Shown here piece by piece: positions 50,292 through 59,503 of a stretch of 64,000 nucleotides of DNA. The stretch is taken from assembly GCF_015218165.1 (NCBI RefSeq), contig NZ_CP048659.1, positions 1,860,001 through 1,924,000 of the forward strand, given 5' to 3'. The stretch's first letter is position 1; each line of letters opens with the position of its first letter. Origin of the DNA: Acinetobacter piscicola. GTDB taxonomy: Bacteria > Pseudomonadota > Gammaproteobacteria > Pseudomonadales > Moraxellaceae. Made by a program: the position numbers and the translations under genes. The notes under the pieces were generated by a model that did not search any database, was not told where the DNA came from, and saw nothing but the letters and a program-made list of their open reading frames with translations.

Positions 50292-51464
50292 TTACATTGC
50301 CGCTTCAAAAATACCAATAACCTGTGCATCTGTTGCTTTACGTGGGTTGGTCAACATACATGCGTCTTTTTGTGCATTTGCTGTCATCACGGCATGATCT
50401 TCGGCTTTGACCCCAAGTTCTGCTAAACCAGATGGAATACCAATTGATGCTGATAATTCACGAATTGCCGTAATTGCAGCATTCGCGGCTTCAGTTTGTG
50501 TTAAACCATGCGTATTGATACCCATTAGTTGTGCAATTTTTGCGTAGCGATCTGGGCAAGCAATTAAGTTAAATTCACAGACATGAGGCAGTAAGATTGC
50601 ATTACAAACGCCATGTGGAAGGTTGTAGAAACCGCCCAATTGATGCGCCATGGCATGCACATAGCCAAGAGAGGCGTTATTAAAGGCCATGCCTGCGAGA
50701 TATTGTGCATACGCCATAGCATCACGTGCTTCAATATTTTCACCGTTTGCAACCGCAGGACGTAACCATTCACTGATCATGGTAATGGCTTTTTCAGCAC
50801 ATGCGTCTGTAATTGGATTTGCTGCTGTAGATACATAGGCTTCAACGGCGTGTGTTAATGCATCCATCCCTGTTGCAGCAGTCAAAGCCGCAGGTTTTGC
50901 AATCATCAGTTTAGGATCATCAATAGCAACGAGTGGTGTACAACGCCAGTCGACAATTGCCATTTTAACATGGGTATCTGTATTGGTAATAATACAGAAA
51001 CGGGTCATTTCAGATGCTGTACCTGCGGTTGTATTAATGGCCACTAACGGCGTCATAGGTACTTTACTTTGGTCAATCCCTTCATAATCACGGATATGTC
51101 CACCACCTGCTGTGACTAAGCCAATCCCTTTCGCGCAGTCATGCGATGAGCCGCCACCTAAAGAAACAATAAAGTCACAGCCGTTTTCATTATATTCATT
51201 CACACCATTGTGAACGTTAACATCTGTTGGATTGGGTTCTGCGCCTGGGAAAACATGGCTGTCTACGCCAGCATCTTTTAAGTAATTAACAATAATGTCG
51301 GCAACGCCAAATTTAAATAAACCGGCATCGGTCACGATAAGTGCTTTTTTAGCACCTAAATTTTGTGCTTTTATACCGACTTCTTTGGCACAGCCGGGTC
51401 CAAATAATGAAACACAAGGAATATAAAAGCCGTTTGTTTGATCTGCAATATTTTTAAAAGCCAT
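50292..51464 (-). CDS. Iron-containing alcohol dehydrogenase
   Basis: The 390-residue protein shows the group III ADH signatures: SLGGGSSHDCAKGIGL for NAD binding, TTAGTASEMTRFCII, and the metal ligands in ATGMDALTHAVEAY, HAMAHQLGGFYNLPHG and nearby His. It oxidises primary alcohols (or reduces aldehydes) with NAD. The nearby ExaC-like aldehyde dehydrogenase would take the product further, and the GAF regulator probably controls both. A near-palindrome GGTGATGATCACC lies upstream at about 51507. Confidence 0.93.
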   Translation of the reverse strand: MAFKNIADQTNGFYIPCVSLFGPGCAKEVGIKAQNLGAKKALIVTDAGLFKFGVADIIVNYLKDAGVDSHVFPGAEPNPTDVNVHNGVNEYNENGCDFIVSLGGGSSHDCAKGIGLVTAGGGHIRDYEGIDQSKVPMTPLVAINTTAGTASEMTRFCIITNTDTHVKMAIVDWRCTPLVAIDDPKLMIAKPAALTAATGMDALTHAVEAYVSTAANPITDACAEKAITMISEWLRPAVANGENIEARDAMAYAQYLAGMAFNNASLGYVHAMAHQLGGFYNLPHGVCNAILLPHVCEFNLIACPDRYAKIAQLMGINTHGLTQTEAANAAITAIRELSASIGIPSGLAELGVKAEDHAVMTANAQKDACMLTNPRKATDAQVIGIFEAAM

Positions 51465-51742
51465 GGTGCGATTCCTTCTACCATTTTGTTATTAATCATC
51501 CAACAGGTGATGATCACCTTAAGAATGAGTATTGTCTAAGCACAGGTTTTTTTATACCTACGAAACACCTACCAAATAAAAATAAATAGAATTAATGATT
51601 TAGTTTTAATTTACGAAGTGTTTAGATGAAATAATGAAAAGTTTTTCATAAAAAATAAAATTGAAAATAGAACAAATCTTTAAAATAGAAGGCTTATAAT
51701 GGGTTTGTATAGGGGAATACTTGAGTTGAGAAACAGATCCAT

Positions 51743-53773
51743 ATGTTGCCATTTGATGATCAACAGCATATACCTCCACATCAGTGGACAGCACAACAAT
51801 TATTAAAAATTGCTCCAGCATTGTTCTCTATTTTTCAAGAACAATGGCGTTATTTACAACATATTCATGCACAGAATATGCTGCAAATTGATGAGAAAAA
51901 TAAGCGGATCTCTATAGCAAATGGTTTGTTGATAATTGATTTTAATCAAGAAAGTGAAATGTTGCAGTTACATGTACAAGATGCACTTGCTGTAGAAAAA
52001 ATTTCAAAATTTATTTTACAAGACATGATATTTTTTACAGGCAATCGTTTAGCACAGCATCCGACAACAGTAAAAACCAATGTGCAAGTGTTGCGTCAAA
52101 TCTTGATGGAGCAAGCTTTTCAATGGGTCGATGCTGAAAATCGTATAGAACAATTTATTTACAATATTTCAGTACCAGATGCAGTATTGATTGATCAGTT
52201 ATTGATACAGCAACATTATTATGATCAGCCACATTTAACTGCATTTGCAGAACATGGGGTACAAGTCCCTTTAGAGGTTGAGTTAAATATCAAACATTTA
52301 TGTTTGGTAAACTCCATAAAAGGTGAACAATTTATTGCTGTAAATGAGCTCATTTCAAGCTATGAGGAGTTATGCTTTTCTGCACAACAATTTTTACCTC
52401 AAGACATTTATTGTTTAGTGCAATGTTTTTATCCTGAACAATTTAGTTTGATGAATCTGATTGATCATCAACAAGATTTTCAGTTATTACGACAACATGC
52501 CATTGAAAAACCGCATGTGCTTGCTTATGCAAAATTGATGCATCGAGGCTATTGGCAATATCAGGATTTACTGGATAAAAAACACTTTTTAGATGCAAAA
52601 AGTCTGTATTGGGATGATTCACAACTCGCACGGTTACCTGTGTTTTATCAAAGCAAAGCAGTCAATTGGATTTTCAAACAAAAGCTTGAGTTGAATTTAT
52701 GGCTCAGCCAAGTGATTCAAAGCCCAAATGTACGTGTTGCAGTTACGGCATTGAGCTTTTTAGATTGTAGTCATATACATCCACAAGTCATTTTACTGAC
52801 CTTAAAATATTTTGAAAATATTGCAGGACGTTTATTTTTGTCCGACTGCCGTCATTTATCGCTTGAGCAACAGTGGTTCTTAAATCCTGAAAATCAAAAA
52901 TATCGTTTAAATGAAAGTCGGGAACATTTAGATCAAAAAAATGCTATTAGTGCTTCGATGTTATATATCGAAGAGTGGCTAGAATTAGTGCATATTCTTT
53001 CAAAAAATAATCCCAAATTATTGAAAAAATGTTATGTAAAACTCAGCCGAGTGATGCAAGCCTATATGTTGTTTTTACAACATATTATTTCGACTTTACC
53101 GACAGAATTATGGGATTTTATTGATCCTAAAACGCATCAACAACATGATTTTTTTAAGGCTTTAAAACAGTCTAAAACAGAAGTCATCGCGTTCCGACAA
53201 TATTTTAAATATCATTTTACACAGCAGCAGCGTTCGATCAGTGTGTTTGATTCTTATGTAGCAGACTATTTACTGGATCATTTTGCACAGCAGCGTTTTG
53301 TAAATAAGAATTTGACTTGGCAAGGTTTATTTCAGCAAGCATATGAATGGCATCAGCAATTTGAATTTGATAGCACTTTAAATTATCTAAAAAGTAGAAT
53401 TGAAACTGAAAGTTGGCAAGCGATTTCACCTGAGCCGATCATTTATTTTGAAGGTTGGTGCTTTGAAGAATTACATGAATTAGAGCGCGTCATTCAAGAG
53501 TCTGTCGACTATAAACATTGTTTAGCACATTCATATACTGAGCGTATGTTGGCACAAGAATATGTCGCTTTTCACATTTATCCAGAGCAATATCCTGCAC
53601 AATGTTTGACGTTGGGCTGTGTGTACAAAGATGATCAATTGTATTTTGATCAGTTAAAATACCCAAGCAATCGTGCAGCAGATGAAAGTTGTCTGAATAA
53701 AGTCTATGCTTTTATTGCTGAATTTAATTTGATGCTACGTAAACGGCGGGTTGATGAGCGGATTTTGGCATAA
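51743..53773 (+). CDS. Large protein with PcfJ-like C-terminus
   Basis: The 676-residue protein is rich in Gln, Leu and aromatic residues. Residues about 590-670 (DYKHCLAHSYTERMLAQEYV, LTLGCVYKDDQLYFDQLKY, PSNRAADESCLNKVYAFI) resemble the PcfJ domain, a family of unknown function seen in mobile and chromosomal contexts. The N-terminal 580 residues show no domain I recognise. It ends 61 bases before a Pif1-like helicase on the same strand, so the two may be one unit. Confidence 0.6.
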   Translation: MLPFDDQQHIPPHQWTAQQLLKIAPALFSIFQEQWRYLQHIHAQNMLQIDEKNKRISIANGLLIIDFNQESEMLQLHVQDALAVEKISKFILQDMIFFTGNRLAQHPTTVKTNVQVLRQILMEQAFQWVDAENRIEQFIYNISVPDAVLIDQLLIQQHYYDQPHLTAFAEHGVQVPLEVELNIKHLCLVNSIKGEQFIAVNELISSYEELCFSAQQFLPQDIYCLVQCFYPEQFSLMNLIDHQQDFQLLRQHAIEKPHVLAYAKLMHRGYWQYQDLLDKKHFLDAKSLYWDDSQLARLPVFYQSKAVNWIFKQKLELNLWLSQVIQSPNVRVAVTALSFLDCSHIHPQVILLTLKYFENIAGRLFLSDCRHLSLEQQWFLNPENQKYRLNESREHLDQKNAISASMLYIEEWLELVHILSKNNPKLLKKCYVKLSRVMQAYMLFLQHIISTLPTELWDFIDPKTHQQHDFFKALKQSKTEVIAFRQYFKYHFTQQQRSISVFDSYVADYLLDHFAQQRFVNKNLTWQGLFQQAYEWHQQFEFDSTLNYLKSRIETESWQAISPEPIIYFEGWCFEELHELERVIQESVDYKHCLAHSYTERMLAQEYVAFHIYPEQYPAQCLTLGCVYKDDQLYFDQLKYPSNRAADESCLNKVYAFIAEFNLMLRKRRVDERILA

Positions 53774-53834
53774 AAACTTAACTTTTTTGTCAAAAATCGT
53801 TAGGCTATAGCGGTCTGATAAGGTCTAGGTTGTT

Positions 53835-55550
53835 ATGAAACAAGAAACTGCGCTGAAACTCATGAAAACAGGTGAAAATGTCTTTTTGACAGGTTCCGCA
53901 GGTGCAGGAAAAACGTATACCTTAAATCAATATATAAACTACCTAAAAGTGCGTAAAGTACCTGTGGCGATTACAGCATCTACAGGGATTGCTGCAACGC
54001 ATATGAATGGGATGACCATTCATACATGGGCAGGCATCGGTATTAAAGATGTACTTTCAGATGAAGATCTGAAACGTATGAAAGAACGTAAATATTTAAA
54101 AGAGCATTTGGAAAATGCCCAAGTCTTGATTATTGATGAAATTTCAATGTTACATGCCAAACAACTGAATTTGGTTAATCAAGTCTTAAAATACTTCAAA
54201 GAATCAGATGAAGCTTTTGGTGGTATTCAAGTCATCGCAGCGGGGGATTTTTTCCAGTTACCCCCCGTAGGAAAAAATGATGAAAAAAATCGTGATAAGT
54301 TTTGTTTTATGTCAAATGCTTGGGTGGAAGCAAAATTTCGTGTTTGCTATTTGACTGAGCAACATCGTCAAGATGATTCGGCATTAAATGATGTTCTTAA
54401 TGCCATTCGCGCGCAAAACATTCAACCACAACACTTGCAAGCTTTACACAACACACGCAATCAAAATATTGGTGACACTTATACACGTCTATATACCCAC
54501 AATATGGATGTGGATAATATTAATTATAAACATTTAAATGAAATTTCAGGCAAAGAACACCAATTTGTTGCGGTGGCGGATGGTAATGAAAAACTGATCG
54601 AAACACTGAAGTCTTCAGTTCGTGCACCTGATGAATTAACCCTGAAAAAACATGCCAAAGTCATGTTTGTGAAAAACAACTTTGACATGGGTTATATCAA
54701 TGGCAGCTTAGGGGAAGTGGTCGGTTTTGAAGAAGATGATGAACTGGGATTGTTGCCTAAGGTAAAACTTACAGATGGTACAACGCTATTGGTCGAACCT
54801 GAAACTTGGTCTGTAGACAACGATGCAGGCAAAACCATTGCGAGTTTACAACAAGTTCCACTGCGTTTGGCATGGGCAATTACCATTCATAAATCGCAAG
54901 GCATGACCTTAGAAGCTGCTGAAATTAACTTGTCTCATACGTTTGAAAAAGGGCAAGGTTATGTCGCATTATCACGTTTGAAATCCATCGAAGGTCTGCG
55001 TTTACTGGGTTTTAATGAACAAGCCTTAGAATTAGACAGTTTAGCCATTAAAGCGGATCGCCGTTTCCAAGAGCTTTCAACTGAGGCAGAACAGCACTTT
55101 GCTGAGGAAGATTTAACTATTCAACACAATGCATTTATTCGACATTGTGGGGGGACATTGAATGCATCTGAAATTCAACGCAATGAGAAAAAGTTAGCGA
55201 AAAATGCCGGTAAAACCAATTACGCGACAGCAACATTGGACGAAACTCGTGAGTTATTTGAAAATGGTTATGAAATTCAGGATATTGCCAATGAGCGTGG
55301 TTTGACGCCTGCAACCATTATTAACCATTTAGCAAAATTACACCGCGAACAAGGCTTGGATATTTCAGTGGCAAGCCCCGATGAAAATGTGCTTGAGCAA
55401 GTCCGTAAAATCTATAAAAAATTGCAAAAACGTCAAGATCCAAGCCATTTTAGTGAAGAAGGTGCAATCAAATTGCGTCCAATTGTTGAATTGACGAATC
55501 CAAAAATGGGCTACGATCAAGTACGTTTAGCATTGTTATTTATTGAATAA
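53835..55550 (+). CDS. Pif1/RecD-like helicase with C-terminal HTH
   Basis: The 571-residue SF1B helicase has Walker A GSAGAGKT (20-27), ITASTGIAATHMNGMTIHTW, DEAD-type IIDEISMLHAKQ, GDFFQLPPVG and the late TIHKSQGMTLEAAEINLSHT and VALSRLKSIEGL. The C-terminal 100 residues contain a helix-turn-helix (YEIQDIANERGLTPATIINH) of the HTH_40 type found at the end of some helicases. It would unwind DNA 5' to 3', for example at G-quadruplexes or stalled forks. Confidence 0.92.
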   Translation: MKQETALKLMKTGENVFLTGSAGAGKTYTLNQYINYLKVRKVPVAITASTGIAATHMNGMTIHTWAGIGIKDVLSDEDLKRMKERKYLKEHLENAQVLIIDEISMLHAKQLNLVNQVLKYFKESDEAFGGIQVIAAGDFFQLPPVGKNDEKNRDKFCFMSNAWVEAKFRVCYLTEQHRQDDSALNDVLNAIRAQNIQPQHLQALHNTRNQNIGDTYTRLYTHNMDVDNINYKHLNEISGKEHQFVAVADGNEKLIETLKSSVRAPDELTLKKHAKVMFVKNNFDMGYINGSLGEVVGFEEDDELGLLPKVKLTDGTTLLVEPETWSVDNDAGKTIASLQQVPLRLAWAITIHKSQGMTLEAAEINLSHTFEKGQGYVALSRLKSIEGLRLLGFNEQALELDSLAIKADRRFQELSTEAEQHFAEEDLTIQHNAFIRHCGGTLNASEIQRNEKKLAKNAGKTNYATATLDETRELFENGYEIQDIANERGLTPATIINHLAKLHREQGLDISVASPDENVLEQVRKIYKKLQKRQDPSHFSEEGAIKLRPIVELTNPKMGYDQVRLALLFIE

Positions 55551-55638
55551 TGTACGATGCAATATTGAACAAAATATTGTGTTTTAGATTTAAGTTATTT
55601 GCGTTAATTTGGCAAAATGTCAAAAAAGGAAGTGTATC

Positions 55639-56007
55639 GTGCCACAAATGGTCGTTGAATATTCAGACAATATTAAAGCGCTGAATCAGCAAGATTTGAT
55701 GTTAAATTTAAACCATGCTTTGTTTGATACAGGTTTAATTGATCATCCTTTTAATATCAAGACACGTATTCGTGCCAATCAAGATTTTTTAATTGGTTTT
55801 GGTGACAATCATCAAGCGTATATTCATGTGCGTTTAGGCATTCTGACAGGGCGTACCTTAGAACAACGTCAACGGATGTCTGCACAATTATTGGCATGTT
55901 TAAAAGATTTTGACCAATATCAAGCATCAGGCTTAGAAATTCAATTATGTGTGGAAATCGCTGAAATGCCAAAAGAAGTGTATGGAAAAATCAGTGTGTT
56001 AAAATAG
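55639..56007 (+). CDS. 5-carboxymethyl-2-hydroxymuconate delta-isomerase-like tautomerase
   Basis: With GTG 55639 as start (AGGAAG 8 bases upstream) the protein begins MPQMVVEYSDNI, matching the CHMI family. After Met removal Pro becomes the N-terminal catalytic base of tautomerases. This alignment decides the start over an in-frame ATG at 55609 and Met at 55648. Length is about 122 residues; the GRTLEQRQRMSAQLLACLKD helix is also typical. CHMI acts in homoprotocatechuate degradation, but no other genes of that pathway are nearby, so the substrate is open. Confidence 0.87.
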   Translation: MPQMVVEYSDNIKALNQQDLMLNLNHALFDTGLIDHPFNIKTRIRANQDFLIGFGDNHQAYIHVRLGILTGRTLEQRQRMSAQLLACLKDFDQYQASGLEIQLCVEIAEMPKEVYGKISVLK

Positions 56008-56022
56008 AAGTAATATCATGTT

Positions 56023-56049
56023 AAAGAGATTTAAGTTTTAAATCTCTTT
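56023..56049 (+). terminator. Hairpin after the tautomerase gene
   Basis: AAAGAGATTTAA (56023-56034) pairs perfectly with TTAAATCTCTTT (56038-56049). The T-run is short, so termination may be partial. Confidence 0.55.
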
Positions 56050-56198
56050 CGATATCATAGTGCGATGAACTACAAAAATGATCTAAAGAATAAATATAGC
56101 ACGCATCATATCGGAATGACTTAGATTGTTGTTTTAATTGAAATAATGATAGAAAAATAGGTATTGAGACATAGCCATCGGATTTAAAATGAACATAT

Positions 56199-56230
56199 AA
56201 AAAAGGAATATGATTGCTCACATTCCTTTT
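56199..56230 (-). terminator. Terminator of the porin gene
   Basis: AAAAGGAAT (56201-56209) pairs with ATTCCTTTT (56222-56230). On the minus strand the stem ends in a T-run. Confidence 0.75.
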
Positions 56231-56252
56231 ATCTGTTGCTGTTGTGGCGATA

Positions 56253-57332
56253 TTAGAAATTATATTCCATTCCCACACCAACTACAGTTTTCTTGTCTTC
56301 GGCTTTCCAGTCGTGTTTTTGCTGTGCTAAAACACCATAAAAACGAGTTTGTTTGTTGAAGTTATAGTCTACGCCAACACCATATTGATCAATGGTGCGG
56401 TCAGTCATGCCATCTGCTGTGGTTTCAGCAGATTGATACTGTGCTTTCAATGTGACAGGTGTTTCAGGAATTGTATAACCAGCAGTAATTGCCCACGCTT
56501 TTTCTTCAGCAGATGCAGCTTCAGGTTTAAGTTTAGCAGCAGTCAATGCAGCAGCAGAAGGTGAATCAGAGAGTTCAGCGTGTTGCCATAAAGCGCCAAA
56601 CACTAGACCTTTTGCACCTAAAGCACCGAGGTCTAATGATCCTGTTACACGGTAAGCATCAGATTCAACATCTTTTAAACTAAGTGCAGCATAATCACCT
56701 GGTACAGCAAAGTTACCTGCAATTGCAGCAGCTAAACCGATCTCTTTATTTTCGTAAGAAATCGAAGTAGAAATGCCACTGAAACTATCATTTTCTTTTG
56801 TTGTGTATTCAGTAGAATTGTGTTCGCCAACTTGTGCCATTAGATTGAACTGTAAGCCTGGAACGATTAAGTTTTTATCCGTTTCAAAGCCTACTACATT
56901 TTTAAGACGCTCTTCACCATGCATGGTTTTGGTAATGTCTAAGTTTGTGTCATCATTAAAGATATCTTGGTACTTGCCCGCAGCAGTTTTGAAATAAGAA
57001 TCGTAGTTACCTGCTTTTACTGTACCGATGTCTTTAAATTTAAGACCTAAAAAACGGTTACGTGCGCTCCAATCTGTATCCGAACCTGAACCATCTGTAG
57101 AGACAGCCCATTCTGCTTGGTATACTGCTGCAATACGATCTGTTAATGCTTCTTCGCCTTTAACCCCGATACGTGAAGCATTTGAATTTAATTGGGTTTC
57201 ATCATTATCAGCAAAATCATAATTTTGAACTTGGTTTAACGAAACATTGAGCTTACCGTACAATGTTGGCGCTGCTTGCGCTGCGCTTAAGCCGAATGAT
57301 GCAACTGCGGCAGCGAGTAGCACTTTTTTCAT
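56253..57332 (-). CDS. Outer-membrane porin (Gram-negative porin, Porin_4-like)
   Basis: The 359-residue protein has a signal peptide (KKVLLAAAVASFGLSAAQA) and starts the barrel with APTLYGKLNVSLNQVQNYDF. The constriction-loop pattern is GLKFKDIGTVKAGNYDSYF, and it ends GVGMEYNF with the C-terminal Phe required for barrel insertion. It forms a trimeric 16-strand general porin. The single gene has its own terminator at 56199 and a 270-base upstream region (57333-57605) in which I see no further gene. Confidence 0.92.
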   Translation of the reverse strand: MKKVLLAAAVASFGLSAAQAAPTLYGKLNVSLNQVQNYDFADNDETQLNSNASRIGVKGEEALTDRIAAVYQAEWAVSTDGSGSDTDWSARNRFLGLKFKDIGTVKAGNYDSYFKTAAGKYQDIFNDDTNLDITKTMHGEERLKNVVGFETDKNLIVPGLQFNLMAQVGEHNSTEYTTKENDSFSGISTSISYENKEIGLAAAIAGNFAVPGDYAALSLKDVESDAYRVTGSLDLGALGAKGLVFGALWQHAELSDSPSAAALTAAKLKPEAASAEEKAWAITAGYTIPETPVTLKAQYQSAETTADGMTDRTIDQYGVGVDYNFNKQTRFYGVLAQQKHDWKAEDKKTVVGVGMEYNF

Positions 57333-57541
57333 TGAGATTTCTCCAAATCAGTTCTGTCGGGCATGGCCCTGTCACTTTTTATATTGAGTAAGTAAGAAAC
57401 AAATCTTTACGATACTTACTAACTTGGGTGCAGTATCTGCAAACTTTGTTACAAATGGGTGAAGAGGAGATGACATTTTGATGACGATGCTAAGAACAGA
57501 ATGAAAAAGAGCTGAATGAATGGAAGTTATTTGGGTCACAA

Positions 57542-57570
57542 TAAAAAAATGAGGCTTTAAAAGCCTCATT
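57542..57570 (-). terminator. Terminator of the HIT gene
   Basis: AATGAGGCTTT-type arms (57549-57570) form a 10-11 bp stem, and the minus strand continues with a run of seven T. Confidence 0.8.
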
Positions 57571-57605
57571 GAGATGTTGCGATTTAGTCTTTATTTTTAA
57601 ATTTT

Positions 57606-58019
57606 TTAAAGCGCAGCTTTGATTTTTTCTGCAAAGGCTTTGATTTTTTCTTTATCGCCCATTTGTGCTGCATGCTTGCCAAGTTCATGTACTGAGCTTG
57701 GAATGAGGTGGAAGTGCACATGTGGCACGGTCTGACCAGCGGCCTCTCCTGAAAGCTGCATGAGTACAATTCCTTTGAGGTCTAATGCCTTTTTCATGGC
57801 GTTGGCAACTTTTTGTACCACTTGAATAGTATATGCTGCTGCATCAGGTGGTAGATCAAGTAATGTCACGGCTGGGGTTTTAGGAATGACTAAAGTATGA
57901 CCATCGGCTTGTGGCATAATATCCATAAATGCCAGCACTTGTTCGTCTTCGTAGACTTTGATAGCAGGAAGTTCACCACGTAAAATTCGTGCAAAAATAT
58001 TTTGATCATCGTAAGCCAT
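57606..58019 (-). CDS. HIT-family nucleotide hydrolase
   Basis: The 137-residue protein has the histidine triad HVHFHL at about residues 99-104 (GQTVPHVHFHLIP) and the N-terminal IFARILRGELPAIKVYEDEQ block. HIT proteins hydrolyse AMP-linked small molecules such as adenosine phosphoramidates. Slightly longer than HinT, it resembles the bacterial HIT group with the extra C-terminal helix. Confidence 0.92.
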   Translation of the reverse strand: MAYDDQNIFARILRGELPAIKVYEDEQVLAFMDIMPQADGHTLVIPKTPAVTLLDLPPDAAAYTIQVVQKVANAMKKALDLKGIVLMQLSGEAAGQTVPHVHFHLIPSSVHELGKHAAQMGDKEKIKAFAEKIKAAL

Positions 58020-58070
58020 TTTAAATTCCTTGCTTATGCGGTTTAAACTGTGAATGTGTCTATCATAGCG

Positions 58071-58340
58071 TTATTTACAGTTTAATTCTTTTTGACGCGC
58101 AGCAATTTGATCTAACTTTTGTTGTTCTTTGTCAGAAAACTTAGGTTTTGACGTAAAACAATTTTCATTGCCAAATTTTGCTTTTGCTTCAGGATCTTTG
58201 AAGCAGAAACCTTTTGATGCATAAATGACATTATAGTCATCTTGCAATTTTTTACACTCTTGTGCGTTATCTGCTGCAAAAGCATAAGAACCGATTAACA
58301 TACTAATAAATGTAAAGGCTGTAACGAACAACTTTTTCAT
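58071..58340 (-). CDS. Exported YARHG-like small protein
   Basis: The 89-residue protein has a signal peptide (MKKLFVTAFTFISMLIGSYAFA) and a mature part with three Cys (QECKK, KGFCFKDPEAKAKFGNENCF, LNCK). YNVIYASKGFCF resembles the YARHG repeat of small extracellular domains. It is a single gene. The 286-base gap upstream (58341-58626) contains only the next gene's terminator. Confidence 0.78.
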   Translation of the reverse strand: MKKLFVTAFTFISMLIGSYAFAADNAQECKKLQDDYNVIYASKGFCFKDPEAKAKFGNENCFTSKPKFSDKEQQKLDQIAARQKELNCK

Positions 58341-58554
58341 GAGTTTACCTCAATTGGACATATTGGATTGTCACTTGTATCATTTAGATTATAGGGGACA
58401 ATCTTTGTTTTTCAATGGCGAAAAATTATTCATGTGTAATTTTAATTCATATTTCATTCATATATTTAATATCAGGGTTTAAAGACGAATCATTTTGACT
58501 CAGTAAAGCATTATTGATGTTCATCTCACGATTTTAGTCATGGAATTTTCAATA

Positions 58555-58585
58555 TGAAAAAAGCATGCGTTAGTGCGCGCATGCT
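58555..58585 (-). terminator. Terminator of the hydroxyacid dehydrogenase gene
   Basis: AGCATGCG (58562-58569) pairs with CGCATGCT (58578-58585). The minus strand continues with six T. Confidence 0.8.
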
Positions 58586-58626
58586 CTTTAAAATTATTTG
58601 TGTTGAATCTTTAATTAATCGCTTAA

Positions 58627-59499
58627 TTATTCTAAAGTGATGTTACTCCATGATTCATAGAGTTTAATCGCAGTTGAAAAGTCACTATTCGGTTCAGCTA
58701 AAGCATTTGCAGCTTGGATCAAACTTTGGGTTAAGCCAATCACAGGGGCTGAAAGTTTTGCTTCTCGCACTAAATCGATTGCAATACCAGTATCTTTAGC
58801 TAAAAGTGGTAGGGCAAACGTCAGTGGAAACTCACGGTTTAAAATCCGTTGAGGTAAAGCTGTTTCAGTAACACCACTTTTACCACTCGAGGCATTAATA
58901 CAGGCTAATGCTTCATTTAAATTTACCCCATGTGCTTTAAGGGTGGTAAACCCTTCTGCTGCAGCACAGAGATGAACAGCCATCATCATGTTGTTAATAG
59001 CTTTAACGGCAAAGCCTGCACCTGATCCACCCACGTGTTTGATCAATTGCCCCATAGCTTGCATGGCAGGTCGTGCCTGTTGAAAAGCATCTGAGTCGCC
59101 ACCGACCATAAAAGTTAAAGTTGCATTTTCTGCACCAATGGTTTGCCCACTCACAGGCGCATCTAGGAAATGAACACCTTGTGCAGCCAAGTGTAAAGCT
59201 TGTGCTTTGGCTGCTTCAGGTACACCACTGGTACAGTCTACCCAAATGCAGCCTTTTTTGAGTTGTACTTGCGCCAAAATAGCATCTACTTCCTGACTGG
59301 TCGGTAAGCAAGAAAAAATGACATCGGCTTGACTCGCTTGGCGTAAATCAACCGCTTGTGTGCCATATTCAGCTGCATGTTGCTTAGCTTTGTCATGATT
59401 TCTATTCCAAACATAGACCTCATTAAAATGTTTTGGTAAATGTGCTGCCATACGATAGCCCATTGCACCTAAGCCAATAAATGCAACTGATTGGATCAT
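58627..59499 (-). CDS. Beta-hydroxyacid dehydrogenase (3-hydroxyisobutyrate/tartronate semialdehyde type)
   Basis: The 290-residue protein has the N-terminal NAD(P) loop FIGLGAMGYRMAAHL, then HFLDAPVSGQTIGAENATLT (substrate-binding block) and the catalytic Lys in GFAVKAINNMMMAVH. The C-terminal KDTGIAIDLVREAKLSAPVI is also typical. It reversibly oxidises a 3-hydroxyacid. It follows the PhaC-like hydrolase by 4 bases on the minus strand and is probably in its operon. Confidence 0.9.
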   Translation of the reverse strand: MIQSVAFIGLGAMGYRMAAHLPKHFNEVYVWNRNHDKAKQHAAEYGTQAVDLRQASQADVIFSCLPTSQEVDAILAQVQLKKGCIWVDCTSGVPEAAKAQALHLAAQGVHFLDAPVSGQTIGAENATLTFMVGGDSDAFQQARPAMQAMGQLIKHVGGSGAGFAVKAINNMMMAVHLCAAAEGFTTLKAHGVNLNEALACINASSGKSGVTETALPQRILNREFPLTFALPLLAKDTGIAIDLVREAKLSAPVIGLTQSLIQAANALAEPNSDFSTAIKLYESWSNITLE

Positions 59500-59503
59500 T
59501 GTT

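Noticed and set aside
56021..56281. 86-codon minus-strand frame beyond the porin gene
   Set aside because: It overlaps the porin 3' end and its terminator hairpin, and shows no coding pattern.
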